From: an uncultured Bacilli bacterium
GTDB lineage: Bacteria; Bacillota_I; Bacilli_A; RF39; UBA660
Reading direction: 5' to 3'
Length of the DNA: 64,000 nt
Assembly (NCBI GenBank): GCA_934148995.1
Contig: CAKPDM010000007.1
Span: forward strand, 4,760 to 68,759
Position numbers and translations under genes: made by a program. The notes below the pieces were generated by a model. That model had not been told where the DNA came from and did not search any database. It was given only the letters and a program-made list of their open reading frames with translations. This document shows, piece by piece, positions 23,985 through 32,429 of this stretch (its first letter is position 1; each line of letters opens with the position of its first letter).

Positions 23985-24530
23985 TTGCAAAATAAAATAA
24001 ATGTTGTATTTCCTAAAATAACATATCAAGATTTAGCAAAAGAAATAACTAAGTTTTTAAATCAAGAGATAACTGAATTCTTAATAGCTTCAGAAGAAAA
24101 TTATGCAATTAAAATACCAGGATATTTAACAATAACTTATGATTACTATACTTACGATAGTTATGATAGTTACGTATTTTACATTGAAAGTTTTGTTTTT
24201 GGTGCCCATCCTGACCACAAAATAGTGTCATTTACTTATGATACTTTAACTAACAAAATGATAACTATTGATACTTTATTAAAAAAAGACCCCTTTATAT
24301 TAAATTACTTATCAACAAATATAAGAAAACAATTTGCTAATGATAAAAGAATAGTTGATAAGAATATGTTCTTAGAAGGAACTAAACCAGTTTCTTGGAA
24401 TTATCAAGTATTTGCCTTAACACCAAGAGGAATATTAGTTTTCTTTCCACCATATCAAATAGCACCTTATTCAGAAGGTAGTTTTAAAAACTTAGTTTCC
24501 TATCGTAACAATGATTTTTTGAAAAGATAA
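23985..24530 (+). CDS. DUF3298-domain protein
   Basis: 181 residues. TTG at 23985 lies about 4 bases after GGGTGAT; an earlier TTG at 23967 has no site. The C-terminal half has the DUF3298 pattern: VFGAHPDHKIVSFTYDTLT, ITIDTLL, and FALTPRGILVFFPPYQIAPY near the end. RsiV-type anti-sigma factors carry this domain, but here no membrane segment or anti-sigma part is present. Function unknown; probably intracellular unless exported in an unusual way. Confidence 0.75.
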   Translation: MQNKINVVFPKITYQDLAKEITKFLNQEITEFLIASEENYAIKIPGYLTITYDYYTYDSYDSYVFYIESFVFGAHPDHKIVSFTYDTLTNKMITIDTLLKKDPFILNYLSTNIRKQFANDKRIVDKNMFLEGTKPVSWNYQVFALTPRGILVFFPPYQIAPYSEGSFKNLVSYRNNDFLKR

Positions 24531-24627
24531 CTTGCGAAGCGCTAATAATCATTTTTTAGTAGTTTCCTTTTTCCTCCTTAAAAGGTATAATAATAAGTGA
24601 GAATATGATAATAAAGGAGGAAATTTA

Positions 24628-25176
24628 ATGATTAAAAATTATTTAAAGAATTTTGAAAAATATTCTATTCTCATTTCGAGTTTACTAATAATACTAGGTA
24701 TATTTTTATTAGTTCAACCGCTTAAATCATTAGAAGTAGCAATCATTTTCTTTGCTGTAATTATGATTATCAATGGAATAAGTAGTTTCTTTTCTTATTT
24801 TATGTTGAATAGCGCAGAAAGATTATTTAGTCTTGAACTAGTAACTGGAATAGTAACCATCTTAACCGGTACTTTAACGTATCTATATAGAGCAGACCTT
24901 ATTAGTGTCTTCCCAGTAATACTTGGTATCTGGATTATTGCTAGTAACTTAATTAAAATGCAATTATCTATCAACTTAAGTGTCTTTAAAGAAAGTAATT
25001 GGTTTTTACTTCTTATCATGCAAATACTAATGGTAATTCTAGGAGTGGTTTTAATCACTAATCCATTTAGTTCAATGATAGCTTTAGCAACATTAGCTGG
25101 TTCATTCTTAATAATTTCTGAAACAGTTAGTTTGATAGAAAGTATCTATATCTTAATTAAAATCAAGAATCTTTAA
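24628..25176 (+). CDS. HdeD-like DUF308 membrane protein
   Basis: 182 residues with six hydrophobic segments. The repeated hairpin pattern of DUF308 is clear (LLIILGIFLLVQPLKSLEVA ... LMVILGVVLITNPFSSMIAL). ATG follows AAAGGAGGAAAT. Family members in enterobacteria are linked to acid resistance; that role is not assumed here. Confidence 0.8.
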   Translation: MIKNYLKNFEKYSILISSLLIILGIFLLVQPLKSLEVAIIFFAVIMIINGISSFFSYFMLNSAERLFSLELVTGIVTILTGTLTYLYRADLISVFPVILGIWIIASNLIKMQLSINLSVFKESNWFLLLIMQILMVILGVVLITNPFSSMIALATLAGSFLIISETVSLIESIYILIKIKNL

Positions 25177-25192
25177 TGATTCTTCTTTTTTT
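25164..25192 (+). terminator. terminator after the DUF308 gene
   Basis: AAGAATC pairs with GATTCTT across TTTAAT, followed by CTTTTTTTT; it contains the stop codon. Confidence 0.8.
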
Positions 25193-25235
25193 TAGAAAAA
25201 AGTGGTATAATATGGCCAAGAAAAGAGGGGAGACT

Positions 25236-26159
25236 ATGGAAAAGTCTAAGCTTAGAAATATAGTGGTTATCGTTTTTCTAGCATTAGTATTAATCATTTC
25301 TATTTCCTTAGTAATTAGTAAAAAGAATGATTCTAAAGAAAACAATATAACAGTGACGATTAGTGCTGTGAAAAAAAATTATCTTGTAGGAGAAAGTAAT
25401 AATGAAAGTTATATCATTACTAATTATAAGGGTGATTATAAAGAAAATGATAAAGTGAAGTTTACTTATAAACTAAAAGATAAGAAAACTAAAGATGGGG
25501 TAGTAAGTATTGCTATTTCTGATGAAGATTTAGTACTAACAACTAGTTCTAAGAATAATACTAAAGTAGAAGAGCAAGAGAGGGAAACATCTACTTCTTT
25601 AGAAACTGAGAATGATAAAGCAAGTTCTACTAATCCAAGTCAAGAGGAAATATCAACTACTGAAACAGTCCAAACAGTAGGAAATTCTAGTCAAACTAGC
25701 ACCGATAGTGAAGTTTTAACATATGTAAATAATATGAAAAATAATAATCAAGAGACTTTGAAAGAAAGCTTTATTACTATTGTTGATTTTATCTTTTATA
25801 ATGGTCAAATTAAAGGACATACTTTTAGAGAATTATCTGCCAGTGCTAAGTTGAAAGTTTTGGAAACAGCTCTTTATTTAGATACGAAGATTAATAAATA
25901 TTTCCCTAATTATAAAGAAGAAATAAGTAGTAAGACCGGTAGAGCTTATAATACAGTCAAGAGTAAAGTAGTAAGTAGCTATTTAAATATTACTTCTTCT
26001 ATTTGTACAAAAGATGCTACTACTTGTGAACTTGCTAAAGAAGACTTTCAAACTATGAAAAAGAACTTTGGACTTACTTGGTCTTTAATCAAAGAAATAG
26101 CAACGGACTCTAAAAATAACATTAAAAACTGGTATGAGATATGGAGTGGAAAAAAGTAA
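25236..26159 (+). CDS. membrane-anchored secreted protein of unknown function, 307 aa
   Basis: ATG at 25236 follows AGAGGGGAG, and a TATAAT at 25205-25210 lies upstream, so the longer frame from 25176 is not used. Residues about 7-29 are one membrane segment (IVVIVFLALVLIISISLVI). A beta-rich stretch (ITVTISAVKKNYLVGE ... EDLVLTT) is followed by a Ser/Thr/Glu linker and a helical C-terminal domain of about 125 residues with two Cys (SICTKDATTCEL). No family recognised. Confidence 0.7.
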   Translation: MEKSKLRNIVVIVFLALVLIISISLVISKKNDSKENNITVTISAVKKNYLVGESNNESYIITNYKGDYKENDKVKFTYKLKDKKTKDGVVSIAISDEDLVLTTSSKNNTKVEEQERETSTSLETENDKASSTNPSQEEISTTETVQTVGNSSQTSTDSEVLTYVNNMKNNNQETLKESFITIVDFIFYNGQIKGHTFRELSASAKLKVLETALYLDTKINKYFPNYKEEISSKTGRAYNTVKSKVVSSYLNITSSICTKDATTCELAKEDFQTMKKNFGLTWSLIKEIATDSKNNIKNWYEIWSGKK

Positions 26160-26171
26160 TTTCTTTTTTCT
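26149..26171 (+). terminator. terminator after the 307-aa protein gene
   Basis: GAAAAAAG-TAATTT-CTTTTTTC, overlapping the stop codon. Confidence 0.65.
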
Positions 26172-26209
26172 AATTCTTATGGTATTCTTTTGATAGGAGG
26201 AAACATTTA

Positions 26210-27316
26210 ATGAAAAACTTAAAAAAAGTACTACTTATACTTATAGTAAGTTATTCTTTATTATTTAGTAATGTCTATATTGTTAATGCTGAGGTTGAAG
26301 GTAAGGCTGATAATACAAATTACTTAAATATTGAAAATGAAAATAGTAATAAGGTTGTAAATCACAGCCTTTTTACCGCCGGAGATGATATTTCTACTGA
26401 TAGTAATATTAAAGGTATAAACTTTGCAGCGGGAAATACTTTAGATATCAAAGGAAGTTCTGAGTATGGTTTGATTGCTGGAAATGAGATTAACTTTAAA
26501 GGTTTAGTGACACGAGATTTATTTCTAGCTGGAAATACAATTAAAGTTTCAGAAACAGCTAATATTGCAAGAGATGTTTATATTGCTGGAAATAACATAA
26601 CTGTAAATGCTGATGTTGCTGGAAATCTTTTCTTAGCTGGAAATAAAGTTGTTATTAATTCTAAAAATATTACTGGAAATGTCAAAGTGCTAGCAAGTAC
26701 TCTTGAAATAGCTGATGCTACAGAAATTAAAGGTACCTTATTATACAACCAGGATGCTACCTATCAAGCTAGTAAAGCTATTATAAATAAGGTGGAAACT
26801 TATCAGAGGGAACAGCGTGATGAAGTAAGCATCAGTTCTAGAAAAATAGCTTCTCTTTTAATCGGAATAGTAACTAGCTTTCTCATTGCTTTGATGTTAT
26901 ATTATATTTTACCAGGTATCTTTATTCAGTTAGATAAAGCTGCTGAAGAGTCTAAAATGTTAAATACAATGGGAACTGGATTTGTTTATTTTCTAGCGGT
27001 TCCTGTAATTTCCTTAGTATCAATGGCGACAATAATTGGTTTACCATTAGGAATAGTGCTATTATTATTCTATGTAGTAACAATATACTTATCAAGATTA
27101 ATATCTGCTATTTACTTTGGTAAGTTAATGGCTAAAAGAGTATTTCATATCGATAACATTCATCTAGAGATGTTAATTGGTGTCTTGAGTATTAAAATTA
27201 TTAGTATGATACCTTACATCGGACCAATTTATTTATTTGTTATGATTATTTTAGGTTTAGGACTAATGTATAATATGTATAAAAAACTTAGAATAAAGAC
27301 CGGAAAAACTAAATAA
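26210..27316 (+). CDS. bactofilin-like polymer-forming membrane protein
   Basis: 368 residues. An N-terminal signal peptide (KKVLLILIVSYSLLFSNVYIVNA) precedes short beta-helix repeats with the pattern LFLAGNTIKVSETANIARDV, YIAGNNITVNADVAGN and FLAGNKVVINS, like polymer-forming cytoskeletal domains. Four hydrophobic segments fill the last about 160 residues. The beta-helix is therefore predicted outside the cell or facing the wall, unlike cytoplasmic bactofilins. ATG follows TAGGAGGAAAC. Confidence 0.8.
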   Translation: MKNLKKVLLILIVSYSLLFSNVYIVNAEVEGKADNTNYLNIENENSNKVVNHSLFTAGDDISTDSNIKGINFAAGNTLDIKGSSEYGLIAGNEINFKGLVTRDLFLAGNTIKVSETANIARDVYIAGNNITVNADVAGNLFLAGNKVVINSKNITGNVKVLASTLEIADATEIKGTLLYNQDATYQASKAIINKVETYQREQRDEVSISSRKIASLLIGIVTSFLIALMLYYILPGIFIQLDKAAEESKMLNTMGTGFVYFLAVPVISLVSMATIIGLPLGIVLLLFYVVTIYLSRLISAIYFGKLMAKRVFHIDNIHLEMLIGVLSIKIISMIPYIGPIYLFVMIILGLGLMYNMYKKLRIKTGKTK

Positions 27317-27347
27317 AATATAAATTTGTGTAAAGAAATAAAAATGG

Positions 27348-27378
27348 TTGACAATTACTAGTAGTAATATGTTATAAT
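27348..27378 (+). promoter_or_regulatory. strong promoter of a short transcript
   Basis: TTGACA at 27348-27353, a long 19-base spacer and TATAAT at 27373-27378 with a TGn extension. Confidence 0.6.
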
Positions 27379-27383
27379 TAATC

Positions 27384-27440
27384 TACTTAGAAGAGCGCTA
27401 GTAAAGGCTTAATAATTGAGTTTTTTGCGCTCTTTTTTTG
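27384..27440 (+). ncRNA. candidate small RNA or attenuated leader of about 55 nt
   Basis: A promoter is followed within about 7 bases by a structured segment. AGAGCGC (27392-27398) pairs with GCGCTCT (27427-27433), then a T run; inside, CTTAA can pair with TTGAG. There is no reading frame. Either it is a free small RNA or it attenuates the gene at 27540. Confidence 0.45.
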
Positions 27441-27539
27441 TCGCCTACTAATATTAATATATATTAAGAAGTAAGTGAAAGTGTAAAGAAAAATAAAAAA
27501 GTGTCAAGTGAACAATGAATAAAAGAAAGGAAAGTAAAA

Positions 27540-28184
27540 ATGAAAATATTAATTATTATTGCAGTGGTAAGTTTAGTTAGTTTCTTAATGAGAAAAACTT
27601 ACGTTTATTTAAGAGGAGGTTATTGTGACTATATCGCAATGCACGAAATATCAAGTTTAAATCTAAAATATTATAGGGTATTAAGGGATGTTGTCTTTAA
27701 AGTAGATGGAAAGACTCATAAAATAGATTATATGGCATTATCTAAATATGGTATTTTTGTGATGAAAGTGCATAACTTTGGTGGGGTAGTAACTGGGAAA
27801 GAAGATGATGAGTTTTGGATAGAACAGAATAAATTCTTTAAGAAAAAAAGAGTTAATCCGATTAAAGCAAATAAAGAAGAAATTAAGGCTTTAGCAAAAT
27901 ATTTACATATGAGTGAAGATAATTTCTTCTCCTTTATCTGTCTACCTAGTCAGTGTAAGATAAATACGACTAATTATAAGTCATTAGTAGGGGACCCAGA
28001 TTCAATTACTTATAAGATAGTAAAATATAAAGACGAAATTGTTAGGGAAGATGTTTTGAAATTGTATAACAAACTTAATAAATTAGTTACAACAAAAAAG
28101 AATTTCTTCAAAGAAAACTTTTTAGATAGTATTTATTTTGAACTAAACTTATATCATAATTTTGGTGGCTACTTTAAAATATAG
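27540..28184 (+). CDS. NERD-domain protein with altered nuclease motif
   Basis: 214 residues. An N-terminal membrane segment (ILIIIAVVSLVSFLM) precedes a NERD fold: RDVVFKVDGKTHKIDYMALS, KYGIFVMKVHNFGGVVTGKEDDEFW, then VNPIKANKEEIKALAKYL. In active NERD nucleases the last strand reads roughly VIETKN; here it is VMKVHN, so the usual acidic and lysine residues are missing while the Asp of KIDYM remains. ATG follows AAAGGAAAG. Nuclease activity is doubtful. Confidence 0.75.
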   Translation: MKILIIIAVVSLVSFLMRKTYVYLRGGYCDYIAMHEISSLNLKYYRVLRDVVFKVDGKTHKIDYMALSKYGIFVMKVHNFGGVVTGKEDDEFWIEQNKFFKKKRVNPIKANKEEIKALAKYLHMSEDNFFSFICLPSQCKINTTNYKSLVGDPDSITYKIVKYKDEIVREDVLKLYNKLNKLVTTKKNFFKENFLDSIYFELNLYHNFGGYFKI

Positions 28185-28192
28185 TTGAAATT

Positions 28193-28227
28193 AACAAGAA
28201 AGGACTAGTTAACTTTCTTGTTTTTTT
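28193..28227 (+). terminator. terminator after the NERD gene
   Basis: AACAAGAAAG pairs perfectly with CTTTCTTGTT (10 bp), followed by TTTTT. Confidence 0.85.
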
Positions 28228-28256
28228 GGTAATTTTTAGAAAGTGAAAATATGATA

Positions 28257-28284
28257 TTGACGAACAAAATTTCTATGTTATAAT
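28257..28284 (+). promoter_or_regulatory. promoter with a Spo0A-type box, upstream of the csoR promoter
   Basis: TTGACG (28257-28262), a 16-base spacer and TATAAT (28279-28284) with a TGn extension. TGACGAA (28258-28264) fits the Spo0A box TGNCGAA. It is almost the same sequence as the promoter at 40308-40335. Confidence 0.55.
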
Positions 28285-28329
28285 AGTGGACGTAAAACGA
28301 GAAAAAATAGTAGTCATTAAAACAAAATT

Positions 28330-28352
28330 AGAAAAATTTAGATTATTTTTCT
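28330..28352 (+). terminator. hairpin before the csoR promoter
   Basis: AGAAAAAT pairs with ATTTTTCT around TTAGATT. It may end a short transcript of about 60 nt from the promoter at 28257. Confidence 0.4.
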
Positions 28353-28353
28353 G

Positions 28354-28382
28354 TTGACAGATATACCCCCTACCCCTATAAT
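28354..28382 (+). promoter_or_regulatory. csoR operon promoter with C-rich CsoR-type operator
   Basis: TTGACA (28354-28359), a 17-base spacer and TATAAT (28377-28382). The spacer contains ATACCCCCTACCCCTAT, the C/G-tract kind of site bound by CsoR-family repressors. Autoregulation by copper is expected from family knowledge. Confidence 0.8.
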
Positions 28383-28407
28383 TAGATAAGAAAGAAGGTG
28401 CTACAAT

Positions 28408-28710
28408 ATGAAAGTGAATTGTCAGGAATGTACAAGAACCAAACATCGTACAGAAGATGAAAAGAAAAAACTAATCAGACGACTTAATATTATCTCTGGG
28501 CAGATAGGAGGTCTTAAGCAAATGATAGAAACTGATAGATATTGTGATGAAGTCTTAATTCAAATATCATCAGTTAATAAAGCATTAAAAAGTCTTGGTA
28601 ACGAAATATTGAAGAATCACTTAGAAACGTGTGTAGTAAAAGACTTAAAAGATGATAAGTTAGAAGTAATTGATGACGTTATTGATTTATTTGGAAGGAT
28701 TAATTCTTAA
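28408..28710 (+). CDS. csoR: copper-sensing transcriptional repressor CsoR
   Basis: 100 residues, all helical, DUF156 family. The Cu(I) ligands C-H-C of CsoR are present: Cys46 (RYCDEVL), His71 and Cys75 (NHLETCV). The N-terminus has two more Cys (NCQECTR). It should release its DNA site when Cu(I) binds. ATG follows AGAAGGTG. It heads a five-gene copper operon and overlaps the next gene by 1 base (TAATG). Confidence 0.93.
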   Translation: MKVNCQECTRTKHRTEDEKKKLIRRLNIISGQIGGLKQMIETDRYCDEVLIQISSVNKALKSLGNEILKNHLETCVVKDLKDDKLEVIDDVIDLFGRINS

Positions 28711-30008
28711 TGAAAGTTTATGTCAAAATTGAAGGAATAAGTTGTAGTCATTGTTTAGATACGATTGAAACTAATTTACTAAGAGAAAAAAATATTATCA
28801 AAGTTGAATTTCAAAAGAATATTGCTATTATTGAGTATGTTGGAAATCTTGAAAAGAAGAAAATTATTAAACTAATAAATTCTTTGGGTTATCTTACACA
28901 AGAGAGTTATATAAGTGATGATATAAGTTTATTATCTGATAAAGTAAAACCAGTAGAAATAATTATCATTTTATTAATAATAATTCTTGTTTTTTACTTA
29001 TTAAATAAAATAATTGGTTTTAATATATTCAACGTTATTCCAACTATTGATGAAAATATTACTTATGGAATGCTTTTTGTGACTGGTTTGTTAACTAGTA
29101 TTCATTGTGTAAGTATGTGTGGTGCTATAAATTTATTAACAGTAATTAATAAAACTACTAAACGAAGTTATAAAAAACCAATTCTTTATAATTTAGGAAG
29201 ACTTATTTCTTATACTGCTTTAGGAGGAATAGTCGGCTTAATCGGTAGTGTTTTAACTGTCAATAAAACAGTAACTGGTATTATTATTTTACTAGCAGCT
29301 ATTGTAATGTTTCTAATGGCTCTTGCTATGCTTGGGTTAATACCTTTAAAGAAACTAAAACTAATTCGCCATAAAACAGTCACTGCTAATCCTTTAATAA
29401 TTGGTCTTTTGAATGGTCTAATGCCTTGTGGACCTTTACAAGCAATGCAGGTTTATGCTTTGTCAACAGGAAGTCCCATCAAAGGTGCTATTTCAATGTT
29501 TCTTTTTTGTCTAGGAACAATACCACTTATGCTTGGAACTGGTTTATTTCTAAATAAGTTGACAGGTAAATGGAAAATAATTGTTAATAAAATTGCTACT
29601 TGTCTAATTCTTATTTTATCAGTGGTGATGCTTAATCAAGCCTTACTTTATCTAAATATAGATCTTTTTAAAAATAATGATGACAGTACTTATCAAAAAG
29701 CTATACTAAAAGAAACTTATCAAGAAGTAAAAATTAATGTTTCTTATGGAAATTATCAAGATATTATTATTCAAAAAGATATACCCGTGAAACTAATAAT
29801 TCACGTTGATGAAGATAAACTAACTGGCTGTAATAATGAGATATATCTAGCTAAATATAAGATAAAGAAAAAACTGAAAGTAGGGGATAACATTATTGAA
29901 TTTACTCCTACCAAGGAAGAAACACTAACTTATACTTGTTATATGAATATGATTAAAAATAATATTAAAGTTATCGATAATAAAAAATATTTTGAAAGGA
30001 AAAGTTGA
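28710..30008 (+). CDS. HMA / TauE-SafE-like / cupredoxin-like fusion, copper membrane protein
   Basis: 432 residues in three parts. Residues about 1-70 form an HMA domain with GISCSHC. Then come 7-8 membrane segments of the sulfite exporter TauE/SafE-like (cytochrome biogenesis-like) family, with GLLTSIHCVSMCGAINLL and LNGLMPCGPLQAMQ. The last about 100 residues form a cupredoxin-like outer domain with candidate copper ligands (DKLTGCNNEI and TYTCYMNMI). Three potential copper sites on one chain suggest hand-over of copper across the membrane; direction is unknown. It is translationally coupled to csoR. Confidence 0.82.
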   Translation: MKVYVKIEGISCSHCLDTIETNLLREKNIIKVEFQKNIAIIEYVGNLEKKKIIKLINSLGYLTQESYISDDISLLSDKVKPVEIIIILLIIILVFYLLNKIIGFNIFNVIPTIDENITYGMLFVTGLLTSIHCVSMCGAINLLTVINKTTKRSYKKPILYNLGRLISYTALGGIVGLIGSVLTVNKTVTGIIILLAAIVMFLMALAMLGLIPLKKLKLIRHKTVTANPLIIGLLNGLMPCGPLQAMQVYALSTGSPIKGAISMFLFCLGTIPLMLGTGLFLNKLTGKWKIIVNKIATCLILILSVVMLNQALLYLNIDLFKNNDDSTYQKAILKETYQEVKINVSYGNYQDIIIQKDIPVKLIIHVDEDKLTGCNNEIYLAKYKIKKKLKVGDNIIEFTPTKEETLTYTCYMNMIKNNIKVIDNKKYFERKS

Positions 30009-30009
30009 T

Positions 30010-32202
30010 ATGAATGTAATTTTAAGTGTAGAGGGAATGAGTTGCAGTGCTTGTTCGTCAAGTTTAGAAAAATATTTAAAAAAACAAAAAGGCGTAGTTG
30101 ATGCTTCTGTTAACCTTGTCTTAGCAACTGCTAATATTACTTATAGTGAAGAACTGACAATAACTGATTTAGAAAAAATTATTAAAGAAGCTGGTTATAA
30201 AAGTTTAGGTATCTATTCATCAGATAATTCCTTTAAGGAACAAAAACTAGATAAGAAATTATTTATTACCTATACTATTTTAGCTATTTTAATATTATAT
30301 ATTTCCATGTCACATATGGTTGGATTACCAGTGATACCGTATCTTAATATGGAAAAGTATCCTTTAAATTATGCATTATCATTATTAATGTTATCACTTC
30401 CTTTTCTATATTATGGTAAAGATATCTTAAAGAATGGTTATTTAAATCTTATCCATAAAGCACCTAATATGGACACCTTAGTAGCAATTGGTGTTTTATC
30501 AAGTTTTCTTTATAGTTTAGTTAGTACCATAATGATTATTAATGGTCACTCATCTTATGTTGAAAATCTATATTATGAGTCATTTTGTATAGTAATTTAT
30601 TTTGTTAAACTGGGAAGATTTATTGATACTAAGAGTAAAGCTAAAACCAAAGAAGCGATTAAAGAATTAGTTCAAGTAACACCAGCCAAAGCAGTTTTAA
30701 AAACCAGTGAAGGTGAGAGGGAAGTTAATATAGATGAAGTTCAAAAACACGATATTTTAATTTGTAAACCAGGTGAAAAAGTAGCCGTTGATGGAAATAT
30801 AATCAGTGGAAGTGCTTATTTTGATGAAGCTTTTATTACCGGGGAAAGTAAATTAGTAAAAAAAGGAACAGGTGCTAGTGTTATAGCAGGAAGTATCAAT
30901 ACCAATGGTTATATTACTTACGAAGCGATTAGAATTGGAAAAGACTCTACTATTTCCGAAATAGTTAGATTAGTAGTGGAAGCTACTAATACAAAACCAG
31001 CGATTGCTAAATTAGCCGATAAAGTTAGTGCTATTTTTGTCCCAAGTATTATGGTAATTGCTTTACTAACTTTAATCTTTAACCTATTAACGAATAGTTT
31101 AGATATAGCTTTAACTAGATTTGTTACCGTATTAGTAGTGGCTTGTCCTTGTTCGTTAGGACTTGCTACGCCATTAGCAGTTATTGTTAGTGAAGGAATT
31201 TGTGCTAAGAATGGTCTTTTAATAAAAAATAGTGAGACTTTGGAAGAATTAAATAATATAGATACTATAGTTTTTGATAAAACTGGTACCCTTACTTATG
31301 GTAATTTACAAGTTGCGAAACTATATAACTATAGTAGTTATGATAATAATCATCTATTAGAAATAGTAGGGAGTTTAGAAAGTAAATCAACTCATCCGAT
31401 TGCCAAAGCTTTTCAAAAGAAAAATACTTTGGAAGTTAGTAAATTTAATAATATAGCAGGTCTTGGTATAAGTGGTAATATAAATGATAAGAGATATTAT
31501 CTAGGAAATGCTAAGTTAGTTGATCAATTAATGATAGAAGACATTCATATTAATGATTATAATTCTCTAGTACAAGAAGGAAGTAGTATCATTTATGTTA
31601 TGGAAGAGAAGAACATAATAGCTCTAATAGGAGTTAAAGATACTTTAAGACATAATGCTAAAGATGTAATAAAAAAATTAAAAAAACAAGCTAAAAAGGT
31701 TGGAATGTTGACAGGTGATAATCTACAAACAGCCAAAATTATTAGTAAAGACTTAGCTCTTGATGGCGTTAAAGCTTCACTTCTTCCTAAAGAGAAAACA
31801 GAAATTATTAAAAGAATGTTAGCAAGTGGTAAGAAAGTAATGATGGTCGGAGACGGTATAAACGATGCTCCAAGTCTTGCTACTTCTACCGTTGGAGTAG
31901 CAGTTGGTAGTGGAACAGATATTGCTAATAACTCAAGTGATATTATTTTAATGAATGACAATTTAGAAAATATCCTTAATTTATTTACTATTAGTAAGAA
32001 GACAATCAAAAATATCAAGCAAAATCTTTTCTTTTCCTTCTTCTATAATATCTTAATGATACCAATCGCTATGGGATTATTTTCAAAATTTAATATTGTT
32101 ATGAATCCTATGATAGCAGCTTTAGCAATGACTTTAAGTAGTTTGACAGTTGTCTTTAATGCCCTTCGTCTTAGAAGAATAAAATTAGAAAGGAATGAAT
32201 AA
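30010..32202 (+). CDS. copA: Cu(I)-exporting P-type ATPase CopA
   Basis: 730 residues. ATG at 30010 follows GAAAGGAAAAG; an in-frame start at 29992 lies before that site. One N-terminal HMA domain (GMSCSAC) is followed by TGES (FITGESK), the transport motif CPC at about 379 (ACPCSLGLATP), DKTGTLT at about 423, the SKSTHPIAKA HP motif and GDGINDAPSLATSTVGVAVG. It pumps Cu(I) out of the cytoplasm. Third gene of the copper operon; copZ begins 2 bases after its stop. Confidence 0.95.
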   Translation: MNVILSVEGMSCSACSSSLEKYLKKQKGVVDASVNLVLATANITYSEELTITDLEKIIKEAGYKSLGIYSSDNSFKEQKLDKKLFITYTILAILILYISMSHMVGLPVIPYLNMEKYPLNYALSLLMLSLPFLYYGKDILKNGYLNLIHKAPNMDTLVAIGVLSSFLYSLVSTIMIINGHSSYVENLYYESFCIVIYFVKLGRFIDTKSKAKTKEAIKELVQVTPAKAVLKTSEGEREVNIDEVQKHDILICKPGEKVAVDGNIISGSAYFDEAFITGESKLVKKGTGASVIAGSINTNGYITYEAIRIGKDSTISEIVRLVVEATNTKPAIAKLADKVSAIFVPSIMVIALLTLIFNLLTNSLDIALTRFVTVLVVACPCSLGLATPLAVIVSEGICAKNGLLIKNSETLEELNNIDTIVFDKTGTLTYGNLQVAKLYNYSSYDNNHLLEIVGSLESKSTHPIAKAFQKKNTLEVSKFNNIAGLGISGNINDKRYYLGNAKLVDQLMIEDIHINDYNSLVQEGSSIIYVMEEKNIIALIGVKDTLRHNAKDVIKKLKKQAKKVGMLTGDNLQTAKIISKDLALDGVKASLLPKEKTEIIKRMLASGKKVMMVGDGINDAPSLATSTVGVAVGSGTDIANNSSDIILMNDNLENILNLFTISKKTIKNIKQNLFFSFFYNILMIPIAMGLFSKFNIVMNPMIAALAMTLSSLTVVFNALRLRRIKLERNE

Positions 32203-32204
32203 AA

Positions 32205-32429
32205 ATGTTTAATAAGAAAATAAAAACTATAATTAAAGTAGAAGGAATGAGTTGTAACCATTGTGCTAATAAGGTTATCACTTCCTTAGAAGAATTAGAA
32301 GAAGTTTCTAAAGTCAAAGTTGATTTAAAAAGCAAAGAAGTAACAATTCTTAGTAAAGAAGCTTTAGATTTAGAAAGAATAAAAGAAAAAATTAATGCTT
32401 TAGATTATAAATATATGGGAGTAAAATAG
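32205..32429 (+). CDS. copZ: copper chaperone CopZ (HMA domain)
   Basis: 74 residues, a single HMA domain with VEGMSCNHCANKVITSLEEL. It should bind Cu(I) through the two Cys and pass it to CopA. ATG follows AAAGGAATG, and the gene is packed between copA and the DUF2318 gene with no gap. Confidence 0.9.
   Translation: MFNKKIKTIIKVEGMSCNHCANKVITSLEELEEVSKVKVDLKSKEVTILSKEALDLERIKEKINALDYKYMGVK

Noticed and set aside
22950..23985. Replication origin with DnaA boxes
   Set aside because: No cluster of TTATCCACA-type boxes and no dnaA or dnaN nearby; only a partial TTATCCAC occurs at 52776 inside a gene start.
31593..32018. 141-codon minus-strand frame inside copA
   Set aside because: Shadow of the copA hinge region, with no start signal.
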